A program made the translations under genes and the position numbers. From Komarekiella atlantica HA4396-MV6 (GTDB taxonomy: Bacteria; Cyanobacteriota; Cyanobacteriia; Cyanobacteriales; Nostocaceae): a stretch of 64,000 nucleotides of DNA. The stretch spans positions 124,001 through 188,000 of the forward strand of contig JAHHHK010000009.1 of NCBI GenBank assembly GCA_019359395.1. Reading direction: 5' to 3'. This document shows, one piece after another, positions 25,940 through 35,616 of this stretch (its first letter is position 1; each line of letters starts with the position of its first letter). The notes below the pieces were generated by a model, which had not been told where the DNA came from, searched no databases, and saw only the letters and a list, made by a program, of their open reading frames with translations.

Positions 25940-28438
25940 ATGATATTTTGGGTGCTAAATATGCCAGACATGCTACCTCAGTGCAAAAATTTGAAAGAGC
26001 AAGTTGAGTCTATACTACAACTTTTACAGCAAGAACCAACGCTACGTTCCCAAGACATTACATCTGTGCAAACTTCTCTGAGTAAAGCGATTTCTCCCAA
26101 GTTTGAGATTATATTTGCAGGCGCATTTAGTGCGGGTAAGTCAATGCTAATCAATGCACTATTGGAGAGAGAATTACTATACAGTGCAGAGGGACACGCT
26201 ACAGGTACGGAATGCAAAATTGAGTATGCAGACTTAGATCAAGAACGTGTTGTTTTAACGTTTTTAAGTGAAGCAGAAATTCGAGATCAAGCAGTTTTGT
26301 TGTCTCAGCAAATGGGATTTAAGACAGTAGCTAATATCAATCAATATGATGTAATTAATTTGCTACGTCAAGGTTGTGAAACTATTATTCAGCAAGAGGG
26401 TGGTGAGAGTAAATCGGAACGTGCAAAACGAGCAAAGGCGTTGATATTGTTGTTAAAAGGGTATGTAGCAAATCGCGATCGCATCCACACGGTTAATAAT
26501 GCCACATATTCAATGGAACAATTTAACTTTTCCAATCTCAAGGAAGCGGCTAGTTATGCACGTCGTGGTAGCAATAGCGCTGTTTTGAAACGGATAGAAT
26601 ATTACTGCAACCATCCTCTATTGCAAGATGGTAATGTAATTATTGATACTCCTGGAATTGATGCACCTGTGGAGAAGGATGCACAATTAACTTACGCCAA
26701 AATTCAACATCCCGATACATCAGCGGTGGTATGCGTGTTGAAACCTGCTTTGGCTGGAGATATGACAAAGGAAGAAACGGAACTTTTAGAAACGATGCGA
26801 GAGAATGGGGGAATACGCGATCGCGTTTTTTATATTTTCAACCGGATTGATGAGACTTGGTATAATACCCAACTACGGCAACGATTGGATGATTTAATTA
26901 CTGGGCAGTTTCACGATACCATCAGAGTTTATAAAACTAGTGGATTATTAGGATTCTACGGCAGTCAGATTAAACAAACAAGCGAACAAGACAGATTTGG
27001 TTTAGATTCTGTCTTTGCAGAAAGTGTTAAAGGTTTAGAAGGTAGAGAAGAAACACCACAATTTATTAGCGAATTTAACCGTTACTGTGCTAACTCCGGT
27101 AAATTGTCAGCTAGTAAATTCCGCATTTCGGTAAACAGCTTTGAAACTTCAAATGAGAACTATGTAAGGATTTTAACTGAACAGGGAACGCCGTTAATTC
27201 ACCAGTTAATTCAAGATAGTGGGATTGAGGAATTTCGCACAGCTATTACTCGCTATCTTACAGAAGAAAAGCGTCCGCAATTATTTAAAAATCTTGCTGA
27301 TGATTTAGAAGATATTTGTATTAAATTAAAAAAGCATTATCAGAAAGCGCAGCGAGATTTAGATAGTCAACCGCGAGAAATTGAGGCGATGAAGGCGCAA
27401 GAGTTACAGCGTCTCAACCAGCAACTCCAGGAACTTGGTAAAGATTTTAGCCAGCACATCACAGCAGAAGTTAATCAATTAATTAATAATTCTTGTGAAA
27501 TTTTTGAAACAGATTTTCGGCAATTACAATCACGAATGATTCGCCGTTTAGATGAGTTGTTAGACACTTTTTCTGTTGCTTATGCTTATCAGCGTGCAAC
27601 TCTCAGCCATCCGCGTAATGCTACTGCGCCTTTAATTGCCATTTTAGTAGAGGCATTTTATTACTTAGCAAATCAATTAGAAGATATCTTAGTTGAATCA
27701 TCTCAGCAAATTATTGTAAATTTTTTCCAACGATTAATCGAAAAGGTTCGTAAGTCAGAATACTATCGTCAATTGTATCGCTTATTAGGTAATGATGGCG
27801 GAATTGAACAAGAGATAAGAATTGTAGAAAAACAAGTTACTCAGGCGTTAGTGAGTGCAGCTAGTGTAGAGTGCGATCGCTTTGTGCGTGAAAGTCCCAG
27901 ATTTTACGATGAAGGCACTTTTTCTATATATCAATTTCGCCAAACCTTACTACAAACTTCCCAAGGTTACGACTGTGAAAGCATAGTAGAAGCAGAACCC
28001 GCAATTAGGCAATTATTGAAGTTAGATTTTGAGCCAAAAGTTTCCCAAACCATTCGTAAATCTTTCCGCCAAACAGTTAACCAAAACCTCAAAACTCTGT
28101 TGTTACCAATGGCTGATCGGCAAGCGGATGAAATTTTGCAGCAGTACCCTCATGCACGTGCTTTTTTAGAGAAAACACTGGAAAAAGAAGCTGAAGATAA
28201 GATTGCTCATAATCGGCGATCGCTAAGTGCTATTAAAGAGAAAATTGAGGTATATAATTCAGCAGCATCTCATATTAATAGTTGTCTGCAAGCAATGCAA
28301 TTGTATGATCATTTGCTACCTGTAATTGGTGATGCAGATTCTCTCTCTTTTGGAACCGATTTAGAATTTACCGATAATATCTTTTCAAATAACGGTATTG
28401 TTTCAGATGGTTTATTGAATGGAATAGCACAAACTTGA
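25940..28438 (+). CDS. Bacterial dynamin-like GTPase
   Basis: This 832-residue large GTPase has the P-loop G-A-F-S-A-G-K-S (61-68), switch-region T-G-T-E-C, D-T-P-G-I-D (G3 motif) and F-N-R-I-D (G4, with R in place of the usual K). The GTPase domain is followed by a long helical region with heptad-like stretches (about residues 440-830), as in membrane-remodelling dynamin-like proteins, though no clear membrane segment is seen (a moderately hydrophobic stretch lies near 560-580). Its role may be membrane maintenance or defence; this cannot be decided. The ATG at 25940 is taken, but the ATG at 25961 (M-P-D-M-L) is equally likely. Many dynamin-like proteins occur in pairs; here there is only one. 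Confidence 0.85.
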   Translation: MIFWVLNMPDMLPQCKNLKEQVESILQLLQQEPTLRSQDITSVQTSLSKAISPKFEIIFAGAFSAGKSMLINALLERELLYSAEGHATGTECKIEYADLDQERVVLTFLSEAEIRDQAVLLSQQMGFKTVANINQYDVINLLRQGCETIIQQEGGESKSERAKRAKALILLLKGYVANRDRIHTVNNATYSMEQFNFSNLKEAASYARRGSNSAVLKRIEYYCNHPLLQDGNVIIDTPGIDAPVEKDAQLTYAKIQHPDTSAVVCVLKPALAGDMTKEETELLETMRENGGIRDRVFYIFNRIDETWYNTQLRQRLDDLITGQFHDTIRVYKTSGLLGFYGSQIKQTSEQDRFGLDSVFAESVKGLEGREETPQFISEFNRYCANSGKLSASKFRISVNSFETSNENYVRILTEQGTPLIHQLIQDSGIEEFRTAITRYLTEEKRPQLFKNLADDLEDICIKLKKHYQKAQRDLDSQPREIEAMKAQELQRLNQQLQELGKDFSQHITAEVNQLINNSCEIFETDFRQLQSRMIRRLDELLDTFSVAYAYQRATLSHPRNATAPLIAILVEAFYYLANQLEDILVESSQQIIVNFFQRLIEKVRKSEYYRQLYRLLGNDGGIEQEIRIVEKQVTQALVSAASVECDRFVRESPRFYDEGTFSIYQFRQTLLQTSQGYDCESIVEAEPAIRQLLKLDFEPKVSQTIRKSFRQTVNQNLKTLLLPMADRQADEILQQYPHARAFLEKTLEKEAEDKIAHNRRSLSAIKEKIEVYNSAASHINSCLQAMQLYDHLLPVIGDADSLSFGTDLEFTDNIFSNNGIVSDGLLNGIAQT

Positions 28439-28526
28439 TATCTATGGTTCTAATACGGTTTGGATAAGCTCTAATTCTAACTCAGCCTTCTTTAGAAGAC
28501 TTTAGCTATTAGTATAAAAACATCTT

Positions 28527-28592
28527 AGTTCGTAGTGAGCGATGAATCGCTCAAAAAAAGGATGATAAGGACTAAAGTCCTTACTACAAACT
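28527..28592. repeat. Three-way-junction palindrome
   Basis: An outer stem AGTTCGTAGT (28527-28536) pairs with ACTACAAACT (28583-28592) with one mismatch. It encloses two abutting perfect hairpins, GAGCGAT-GA-ATCGCTC (28537-28552) and AAGGACT-AA-AGTCCTT (28567-28582). It lies in the spacer before the esterase gene. Confidence 0.65.
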
Positions 28593-28729
28593 TTAATTTG
28601 TTTATTTATTAGGTATTGGCAATTAGTAAACTTTTAACAAAGGAGATAATTAAAGAGTAAAAGGATTTATTCTTACCTTTCCCCAATACCTAATCCCTAG
28701 CTTTTAATACTGTGCCCGCTTTATCCTCT

Positions 28730-29926
28730 ATGTCCTATAAAAAAGCTTTATCATGGCTTGCATTATTACTAAGTTTTATTAGTCTGTTTCTCAGTTCTTG
28801 GATTATTATTCCTGCTCCAAACATGCTTTTACTTCCGCTAGCAGTGGGAGCGCCAGAAATTAGTCCTTGGTTGTTTGGATTAAATTTGCTTTGTTTGCTT
28901 CTTGTTTTTTTCTGCATCCGCCAGCGTCAACTGCAACGTCTAGCCTACACTTTAAGTTTAATTGGTTTGCTAATTTGTGCTTCGATGCTAGTGAATATAC
29001 CGCTAACTCAAATGCAAATGACAAGAGCAATGAAACAAGGATTAGGTACAGATTATCTAGAGCAAATTCCAGTCCAAATAAGCGCTAAGATGCAAAGCCA
29101 TCCCTTTTCTTTAGTTAATACGTTGCGGGGTATTCCATCAGGTAAAACGCGTCATCAAACAGATATTGTCTTTGCCACTTCTGCGGGGATACCATTAAAA
29201 ATGGAAGTTTACCAACCCCCAGCGGTGGGGAAATATCCAGCAGTGGTTGTAATTTATGGTGGAGCTTGGCAATATGGCAATCCTCGCGCCAATTATGAGT
29301 TTAATCAATATATAGCAAGTCATGGATATACTGTATTTGCAATTGACTATCGACACGCACCAAAATATCGGTTTCCGGCTCAGCTAGATGACGTACGTAC
29401 AGCCCTCAATTTTATTCATAAACATGCAGTTGAATATGAAGCTGATCCAGAACGCATAGCACTATTGGGACGTTCAGCAGGGGCACATCTGGCAATGCTG
29501 GCTGCTTATCAACCAGATGCATTACCTGTCCGTGCTGTGGTGAACTATTACGGGCCTGTTGACTTAGTTGAAGGATATAAAACACCACCATGCCCTGATC
29601 CCATTAACTCCCGCGCTGTTTTAAAGGTGTTAATTGGTGGTTCTCTGCAAGAATTACCTAATCAGTATCAAATTGCTTCACCGATCAATTACGTAACATA
29701 CTCTTTACCACCAACTTTATTAGTCTACGCCAGACATGACCATTTAGTACAAGCACGATTTGGCAGGCAGATGTACGAACGGTTACGTAATTCTGGGAAT
29801 ACTGCGGTTTTTTTAGAAATTCCTTGGGCAGAACATGCGTTTGATGCCATTTTTAATGGTGTAAGCAATCAATTAGCGTTATATTACACCGAGAGGTTTT
29901 TGGCTTGGGCGTTGTTTAGTCAGTAA
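28730..29926 (+). CDS. Membrane-anchored alpha/beta-hydrolase (BD-FAE/HSL-type esterase)
   Basis: The first roughly 100 residues contain three hydrophobic membrane segments. The C-terminal 270 residues are an alpha/beta-hydrolase with the oxyanion motif I-Y-G-G-A-W, the nucleophile serine in G-R-S-A-G (about residue 249 from this start), a likely acid in A-R-H-D-H-L and the histidine in W-A-E-H-A-F-D. The catalytic domain should act on esters near the membrane; the side cannot be fixed. I use the ATG at 28730; an in-frame GTG at 28712 adds six residues. No ribosome-binding site is evident for either. Confidence 0.83.
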   Translation: MSYKKALSWLALLLSFISLFLSSWIIIPAPNMLLLPLAVGAPEISPWLFGLNLLCLLLVFFCIRQRQLQRLAYTLSLIGLLICASMLVNIPLTQMQMTRAMKQGLGTDYLEQIPVQISAKMQSHPFSLVNTLRGIPSGKTRHQTDIVFATSAGIPLKMEVYQPPAVGKYPAVVVIYGGAWQYGNPRANYEFNQYIASHGYTVFAIDYRHAPKYRFPAQLDDVRTALNFIHKHAVEYEADPERIALLGRSAGAHLAMLAAYQPDALPVRAVVNYYGPVDLVEGYKTPPCPDPINSRAVLKVLIGGSLQELPNQYQIASPINYVTYSLPPTLLVYARHDHLVQARFGRQMYERLRNSGNTAVFLEIPWAEHAFDAIFNGVSNQLALYYTERFLAWALFSQ

Positions 29927-30003
29927 TTTAAAACTGACCACCGCTTTCGGCGAAATTTTAATCTTTAGGTTAAGTTAGGAGCGACTGTTAGTTTCTAAGG
30001 TCT

Positions 30004-30246
30004 ATGTCTCAAAACTTCAACAGCAATTCCCGAAAATTTGCCAAAGTTAAAACCACAGTTCTGTACCTCTTCGCTGCGATCGCTATTTTAGTGGCAGCCT
30101 TTCCCTGGCTATATGAAGTTAAAACGAAAGCTGGAATCAACATATCACGTAGCCGCCACGCTGGAACCTTTTTAGAGAAACACACTCACGGACTTTTTCG
30201 GTGTGAGTGGCTTTATCCCTACCGTTGCGATCGGCCTCAAGGCTAA
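30004..30246 (+). CDS. Small single-span membrane protein, unrecognised
   Basis: This 80-residue protein has a basic N-terminus, one clear membrane helix (V-L-Y-L-F-A-A-I-A-I-L-V-A-A-F-P-W-L-Y, about residues 19-37) and a soluble tail rich in Arg/His/Cys (F-R-C-E-W-L-Y-P-Y-R-C-D-R-P). The two tail cysteines are nine residues apart. It is plausible as a real small gene because it is hydrophobic in a structured way and ends just before the repeats; I do not recognise a family. Confidence 0.6.
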   Translation: MSQNFNSNSRKFAKVKTTVLYLFAAIAILVAAFPWLYEVKTKAGINISRSRHAGTFLEKHTHGLFRCEWLYPYRCDRPQG

Positions 30247-30581
30247 GTATAGGGTTGCTCATTAGATATTTAGAACCACAGAGAGAAGTCGGTAGCTTGC
30301 TTTCCTACGGAACGCTACGCGAACCCGCAGGGTGCGGCGGCTACCCTGCGGGAACGCCAAAAGCGAACCGCCGTTGGCGTAGCCCGCCAAGAGCGAAAAG
30401 TTCTGTAGGCGAAGAGAAGTCTGAGCGCCGGCGTCCGGCGATCAGAACTTCGGGGTTTCCCAACCTAGGAACGCCACTTGCTACAAGCCGGGAAACCCGT
30501 CCAACGCAGTGGCTCAACTTTTCAAGACAGGCATCTCAACTTCGGTGTAAACACCGATAAACACCGATAATTTATTGGTGT
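30247..30581. repeat. Nested palindromes and a GAAAAGTT-ended element
   Basis: A GC-rich palindrome (CCGCAGGGTGCGGCGG...CCCTGCGGG) near 30331-30352 is followed by the element 30392-30530 (GCGAAAAGTT to AACTTTTCAAGACAG, reverse orientation, close to the 25579 copy). Two copies of AAACACCGATA at 30549-30570 follow, which also flank the 62353 element in inverted form. No gene. Confidence 0.7.
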
Positions 30582-31406
30582 CTATCTGCGGCTGCTTTTT
30601 AGTTTTGTCGAACTCACTTGACGTAATAAATCTGTAAGCTGGTGATCTCGATTAAAGAGAACAAGAAAAGCTAAGATAACAACTCCCATTGTGGCGATCG
30701 CAACTCCCGCTGCCTGTGCAAAAATAATTACAATCTGGTAGCGTATGGCATCATTAGGATTTGCCCCAGCGAGAATTTGACCGGTCATCATTCCCGGTAG
30801 GCTAACTAATCCCATCACCATCATTGAGTTTATAGTCGGAATCATTCCTGTTCTGAGGGCTTCTCTAATCGTTTGATGTGCGGCTTCCCAACGGGTTGCG
30901 CCCAGAGTCAGTAGGGCTTCTATTTCTGCCCGATGACTAATTAAGTCCTCCATAAACCGATCTAAACTCAAAGAAGTACCCGTGAGGGCATTACCTAACA
31001 CCATACCCAAAAGGGGAATAAGATACTGTGGTTCGTACCACGGCTCTACGCGTACAATGCCAGTAACTATTATCCCTGTAACTAAAAAGGAACCGCTGAA
31101 AAGGGAAATAAAGTTGTTCCAATAAATACTTGTAAAACGTCTGCGTGTACGGTTGACACTAGATACACCAGCAATGGCTGTCATGCCCAAAGCCAAAAGT
31201 ATGATTAATACAGGGTTGCTGAGAGTAAACACCCATTGCAATATGTACCCTACCATTAACAACTGCACTACCATGCGTAGCGAGGCTATCCCTAGGCTTT
31301 GCTCTAGTCCCAACCGCAAAACTAAGGAAAGCCCCATATTGATCAGAATAAACAAAGTCGCCAAAGCTAGTTGTCCATAACTAATCTGGATATAATTGGC
31401 TTCCAT
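30582..31406 (-). CDS. fetB: FetB-type ABC permease (UPF0014), iron export
   Basis: This 274-residue polytopic protein has the UPF0014/FetB pattern: R-M-V-V-Q-L-L-M-V-G, the N-R-T-R-R-R cytoplasmic loop, E-P-W-Y-E-P-Q-Y-L-I-P-L-L-G-M-V-L-G-N and a coupling region with L-T-L-G-A-T-R-W-E-A. In E. coli, FetA-FetB exports iron and protects against peroxide stress. Its start codon overlaps the stop of the ATPase by one base (both use 31406), so they are one operon. It is the last gene of the minus-strand group that starts with the penicillin-acylase-family enzyme. Confidence 0.88.
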   Translation of the reverse strand: MEANYIQISYGQLALATLFILINMGLSLVLRLGLEQSLGIASLRMVVQLLMVGYILQWVFTLSNPVLIILLALGMTAIAGVSSVNRTRRRFTSIYWNNFISLFSGSFLVTGIIVTGIVRVEPWYEPQYLIPLLGMVLGNALTGTSLSLDRFMEDLISHRAEIEALLTLGATRWEAAHQTIREALRTGMIPTINSMMVMGLVSLPGMMTGQILAGANPNDAIRYQIVIIFAQAAGVAIATMGVVILAFLVLFNRDHQLTDLLRQVSSTKLKSSRR

Positions 31407-32107
31407 TAGTTTTTTTCCTTCAAGGTAATTTGGCGGCTGGTAATACGTTCTAACTGGGTTGGGTCATGACTTGTCCACAGATATGCCCGTTGTGGGTCTT
31501 GATGTTGCCAAGCTGTAACTAAAGCCTCTAAACTTTGGGCAGTCCCACCATCCAATGAGGCAGTAGGTTCATCCAGTAGTAGTATTTTTGGTGAAAGTTG
31601 TAAAGCTCGCAAAAAGGCGAGAATCTGGGCTTCACCACCGGAAATAGCGCTCACCGGACGCTGCAAAAAGTCAGCCGTTTTATGCAAAAGATATAGATAG
31701 TCTAAAATTAATTGACGGTTGTAAACTTGATGGCGGTGAACTGCTAATCGATAAACTTGTTGGAGATTTTCCTCTACAGTTCCTTCCCACAAAGCTGGTC
31801 GCTGGTGCAAGTAGATAATTTGGGAACGATAGCTGGGTATAAACCAGGAATTCATCGGCTGTCCCTGAAAAATAATTTGCCCTGCTTGCACTGGATCTAA
31901 ACCAGCTAATGCTCGTAGCAGCAAGCTTTTACCAGATCCAGAAGCACCGATTACCGCTACTCGTTCCCCTGGAAACAATTGAAAACTCAAGTGATTCCAG
32001 ATCCAGCGTTTCTCAACTGTTCTACCTAAGTCTTGTACAGAGAGAATAGGGTTTTTGGGAGACAGTTCTAGCTCGCTAGTCTGGCTTTGAGTAAGTTGAT
32101 TTTTCAT
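31406..32107 (-). CDS. fetA: FetA-type ABC ATPase, partner of FetB
   Basis: This is a 233-residue ABC nucleotide-binding subunit. Walker A is G-A-S-G-S-G-K-S (54-61), followed by the Q-loop Y-L-H-Q-R, signature I-S-G-G-E-A-Q and Walker [11 protein letters not shown], with the H-loop in W-T-S-H-D. Short linker spacing and the adjacent UPF0014 permease mark it as FetA. The start ATG is 18 nt downstream of the acylase stop, so all three genes are likely co-transcribed. Confidence 0.88.
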   Translation of the reverse strand: MKNQLTQSQTSELELSPKNPILSVQDLGRTVEKRWIWNHLSFQLFPGERVAVIGASGSGKSLLLRALAGLDPVQAGQIIFQGQPMNSWFIPSYRSQIIYLHQRPALWEGTVEENLQQVYRLAVHRHQVYNRQLILDYLYLLHKTADFLQRPVSAISGGEAQILAFLRALQLSPKILLLDEPTASLDGGTAQSLEALVTAWQHQDPQRAYLWTSHDPTQLERITSRQITLKEKN

Positions 32108-32125
32108 AGTGTCTCCCCAGAATCC

Positions 32126-34231
32126 TTAGAATATTTTACGTTGTTCTAGATGGGCAAGAATATCTGAGCGATCGCGCCACACAGGACGCAATTTTTTGTT
32201 GGCGAACATCTGTAATTGGTCGCTAATGTGGGACGAGCCGGGTTGAGTCGCATTCCCGTAACTGGTAAGTGCCATTGCTTTTACAGGGTTGGAAAATTCA
32301 ATTGCAGCAACATACGAATCACCTGCAACGGCTTGGAATTGACCGTTTTCTCCAGGAGCAAAATTTAGTACCCGAAAAATTCCCAAGTTGCCATCTCCAC
32401 CATTGGCAGGCACATCCACATTACCCAACTTTAGCCGAAAAACCTTGCCCCACGGAACATCAAGCGCCCCATAAGTCTTTTGTACTTGTGCGGCTACTGC
32501 TTCTAGTGTTGCAACTGCACTTTTAGGATTTGCTAAACCATCGGGTGTGGTGCGGGGAGAATTTTCATTCCAAGGTTTACTAAATGCCTGATCTAAGTCC
32601 ATCTGTTCTACCCAAAAGGCAAATAATACCGCCCCTTGACTATCTGCATTAGCTTGCCGATCCCACGCTTCTAGGACACTAGCTGCTTGTCGCCCTAAGT
32701 CTTGACCATACTTACGTGCAGCCGGAATTAAATCATCCAATAGGCGATCGGCCAACTCCATACGGGTAGAGTGCTTGTATGCAACCATTTCATCAAAAGA
32801 GACTTTGTTATCCTCAGCCAACATTCTTACAGAACTTTGTGAGCGAAAATCCATGAAACGAGGTGCCATGTAAGACGGGTAATTATTGGCTTTGATGGCG
32901 GATGGAAATGTAGTTGTCCAAGGTGGGTCATTGGTATTTTGTAACCAGCCGCTTTTAGGGTCAACTATGCGCGGTAAATCTTGGTAAGGATGAATTTTTG
33001 TCCACAAGGTTTTAGATGTATTTCCTGGGATCATGCCTTCCCAGTATGCAAAATCCCCATTTGATCGCACTGGAACTTGACCATTGAATAGGTGCATAAT
33101 ATGCCCTTCCCTATCTGCATACATCACTGTAAACATCGATAGTTGTAGGCGCTTAAGTGCGGTTTCAAACTGGTTGAGGTTTTGGGAACGTGCCATATCC
33201 CACCACTGTTGGAGTACACCAGGTCGGTCAAGACCTGCAACTCTCAGGGCCACGGCTTTACCATTTTTCTCGGCTACCACAGGGCCGTGAACAGAACTTT
33301 TTACTACTAATGGTTGCTCTTGCAGAGAGCCATCTTTTTGTTTGACCTTTAAGGAAAGAGTTTGTGTGTGGAAGTTACGAACTTTATTATCAAAGCGATA
33401 ACCATTACCTGCCAATGTGAGTTCATAAACATCCCAACCATCGTAGGTATTAACGGTATGAGTCCAACCTAAGTTGTTGTTAAATGCGATCGCTAATACC
33501 GGAATACCTACAAGTGTTGCTCCATAAGCATCAATTCCTGGTGTGGTAATTTGGGCTTCATACCACAAAAATAAATCTGACCAAGGTAGATGTGGGTTTG
33601 CCAGCAACATTGCCTTCCCACTAGCAGAATGATTTGGTGCGATCGCCCAACCATTAGATCCCGCTTGCAACTTTTGTTTGCTCAGCCCTAATACTTGTTC
33701 TGGATTGACTACAAAGGTGAAATTGAGTACCCGATGTAAGTGAGCCATGACATCTTCTGGCTTGACTGGTAACACCGCCTCAACTTCATCGTCAATCAAG
33801 TTAGGATTTTGGGAAGCATAAGCATTGATCCCCGTAGCAAAAGCATCGAGATAACTACGAAAAGCTGGACTCTGTGCCTTGTACCAAGTACGAGCGCGTT
33901 CTGGTACTCCCGCAGTCTGTACCCATCGGTCTGACTCTAAATATTCCTCTCCCCAATATTCGGCGGCGCGTCCCCGTGCTTGACCATAGAGACGCAAAAG
34001 CAAATCTCCATGACTTTGCATTTGCGCCCAACCGAAGGCGTAAAATGCACTCCGGTCATCTTTCCCGTATATATGCGGTACACCATAGGTATCCCATAAT
34101 ATCTCTGTAGATTTTGTTGGTGTGGCTACAGTGTGGCTGACTACAAACAAAACCATTATCAAACTGAGTATTAAGGGTAAAATGCGTATTGATTTTTTTT
34201 TGCAAACACTGAGTAAAATATCAATCCTCAT
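32126..34231 (-). CDS. Penicillin-acylase-family N-terminal-nucleophile hydrolase
   Basis: This exported amidase of the penicillin G acylase/AHL acylase/PvdQ superfamily is made as a precursor. The signal or anchor segment ([12 protein letters not shown]) is followed by the alpha-chain motif D-T-Y-G-V-P-H-I-Y and by [10 protein letters not shown], whose serine would become the N-terminal nucleophile of the beta chain. [11 protein letters not shown] follows, with oxyanion-region residues in the beta chain. Several starts are in frame: ATG at 34231 (used; a GGTGG lies just upstream), ATG at 34243 and TTG at 34285. Candidate roles are N-acyl-homoserine-lactone cleavage or removal of a fatty acid from a siderophore precursor. 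It heads the fetAB operon and is divergent from the siderophore permeases. Confidence 0.85.
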   Translation of the reverse strand: MRIDILLSVCKKKSIRILPLILSLIMVLFVVSHTVATPTKSTEILWDTYGVPHIYGKDDRSAFYAFGWAQMQSHGDLLLRLYGQARGRAAEYWGEEYLESDRWVQTAGVPERARTWYKAQSPAFRSYLDAFATGINAYASQNPNLIDDEVEAVLPVKPEDVMAHLHRVLNFTFVVNPEQVLGLSKQKLQAGSNGWAIAPNHSASGKAMLLANPHLPWSDLFLWYEAQITTPGIDAYGATLVGIPVLAIAFNNNLGWTHTVNTYDGWDVYELTLAGNGYRFDNKVRNFHTQTLSLKVKQKDGSLQEQPLVVKSSVHGPVVAEKNGKAVALRVAGLDRPGVLQQWWDMARSQNLNQFETALKRLQLSMFTVMYADREGHIMHLFNGQVPVRSNGDFAYWEGMIPGNTSKTLWTKIHPYQDLPRIVDPKSGWLQNTNDPPWTTTFPSAIKANNYPSYMAPRFMDFRSQSSVRMLAEDNKVSFDEMVAYKHSTRMELADRLLDDLIPAARKYGQDLGRQAASVLEAWDRQANADSQGAVLFAFWVEQMDLDQAFSKPWNENSPRTTPDGLANPKSAVATLEAVAAQVQKTYGALDVPWGKVFRLKLGNVDVPANGGDGNLGIFRVLNFAPGENGQFQAVAGDSYVAAIEFSNPVKAMALTSYGNATQPGSSHISDQLQMFANKKLRPVWRDRSDILAHLEQRKIF

Positions 34232-34285
34232 TAACACCACCATGTATAGCTGCAATGCCTGGTGACTGAAACTGCTATTGGTCAA

Positions 34286-34584
34286 AGAAGAATCAAGACA
34301 GAGTTTTGATGCCTCCTACCTCCTGTCTCCTGCTTCCTACTTCCTGAAGCAAGTGAATTTGATAAAGCAGATTTAAGTTGATCTCACAATACCACTTTGT
34401 TGAGAAATTATATCAAAGCTGAAACAGTATCCTTGATTCTGATTAAAAATCATGAAATAGCTACAGGATCATGTAATCTATATAGTTATTAAGAAAGATT
34501 ATCAACTCTTATGATTAAAAACCCGTTAAATATTAAAAAACAAATAACCAACCAAGCGTAGTATTTTTAAATGACAGCAGGATC
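34286..34584. promoter_or_regulatory. Divergent spacer between acylase-fetAB and siderophore-uptake operons
   Basis: The AT-rich 300-bp intergenic region must hold both promoters. The only symmetric motif noticed is TGATT-AAA-AATCA at 34440-34452 (within TTCTGATTAAAAATCATGAA), which could be a weak iron-regulator (Fur-like) operator half-match. It does not meet the Fur consensus. A run of CTCCTAC/CTCCTGTCTCCTGC near 34310-34345 is a low-complexity repeat. Confidence 0.3.
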
Positions 34585-35616
34585 ATGATAAAAGCGACCA
34601 CAGTGTCACCTAGAGGATGGAAAAAGCCACAAATCTCAGCCTTATTTGGTCTGGGTCTGGGACTGTGTATCTTACTAATTTGCTTGGTGTACAGTGTGAC
34701 ATTAGGTGCAGCAGACATACCTCTAGGTAAGATTTTGACATCTTTTATAGCCTTTGATGGTTCCTATGATCACTTGGTCATTCAGACCGTGAGACTACCG
34801 CGATCGCTTGTTGCTATCCTAGTAGGTTCAGCCTTGGCTGTCTCTGGAGCCTTAATGCAAGGTTTGACACGCAACCCCTTAGCAGATCCAGGTATTTTGG
34901 GTATTGAGTCGGGAGCAGCACTGGCTGTTGTTGCAACAATTTTTGTTTTTGGTAGTTCAGACTTAAGTGTTTTAACCATTGTGGCCTTTTTAGGTGCAGG
35001 AGCCACAGCGATGTTAGTCTACTTTCTTGGTTCTCTAGGACGGGGAGGAGCTACCCCGTTGAATCTGACAGTAGCAGGTGCAGCACTCACGGCTCTGATT
35101 TCATCTCTTACCACTGCTATTCTGATCGTCAGTCAACGAACCTTAGAAGAAATTAGATTTTGGTTAGCTGGTTCATTAGCCGGTAGAGATATCAATATAT
35201 TTTTTCAAGCATTACCTTTCGTCGTCATTGGATTAGTTGTGGCTTTTGCCCTTGGTAGACAAATTACCACCATGAGTCTCGGTGAAGATGTAGCCAAAGG
35301 TTTAGGTCAGCAGACAACCTGGATTAAAATCATCACAGCTATCAGCGTTGTTTTACTGGCGGGAAGTTCAGTATCTCTGGCAGGCCCAATCGGCTTTATT
35401 GGCTTAGTCGTTCCCCACATTGTCCGATTTTTTATTAAAGCTGATTATCGTTGGATTTTGCCTTATTCCGCAGTTGTGGGCGCAATTTTACTGCTAGTTG
35501 CAGATATTGCCGCGCGTGTGTTGCTCAAACCTCAAGAGTTACCTGTAGGTGTAATGACAGCAATCGTTGGCGCTCCATTTTTTGTGTACCTGGCTAAGTC
35601 AAAGGTGAAAAAATGA
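34585..35616 (+). CDS. FecCD-type siderophore ABC permease, first subunit
   Basis: This 343-residue inner-membrane permease of the BtuC/FecCD family has about nine or ten helices, with [44 protein letters not shown] and L-P-V-G-V-M-T-A. Together with the next gene it forms the translocation pore for ferric-siderophore import. Its 3' end overlaps the next start by 4 nt (ATGA). No Fur box can be assigned confidently upstream. Confidence 0.93.
   Translation: MIKATTVSPRGWKKPQISALFGLGLGLCILLICLVYSVTLGAADIPLGKILTSFIAFDGSYDHLVIQTVRLPRSLVAILVGSALAVSGALMQGLTRNPLADPGILGIESGAALAVVATIFVFGSSDLSVLTIVAFLGAGATAMLVYFLGSLGRGGATPLNLTVAGAALTALISSLTTAILIVSQRTLEEIRFWLAGSLAGRDINIFFQALPFVVIGLVVAFALGRQITTMSLGEDVAKGLGQQTTWIKIITAISVVLLAGSSVSLAGPIGFIGLVVPHIVRFFIKADYRWILPYSAVVGAILLLVADIAARVLLKPQELPVGVMTAIVGAPFFVYLAKSKVKK

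Noticed and set aside
30207-30560. 117-codon frame on the plus strand
   Set aside because: Same reason: repeat DNA with Arg/Gly/Pro bias.
34440-34452. Fur box upstream of the FecCD genes
   Set aside because: TGATTAAAAATCA is symmetric but too far from the 19-bp consensus to call; noted only in the spacer entry.
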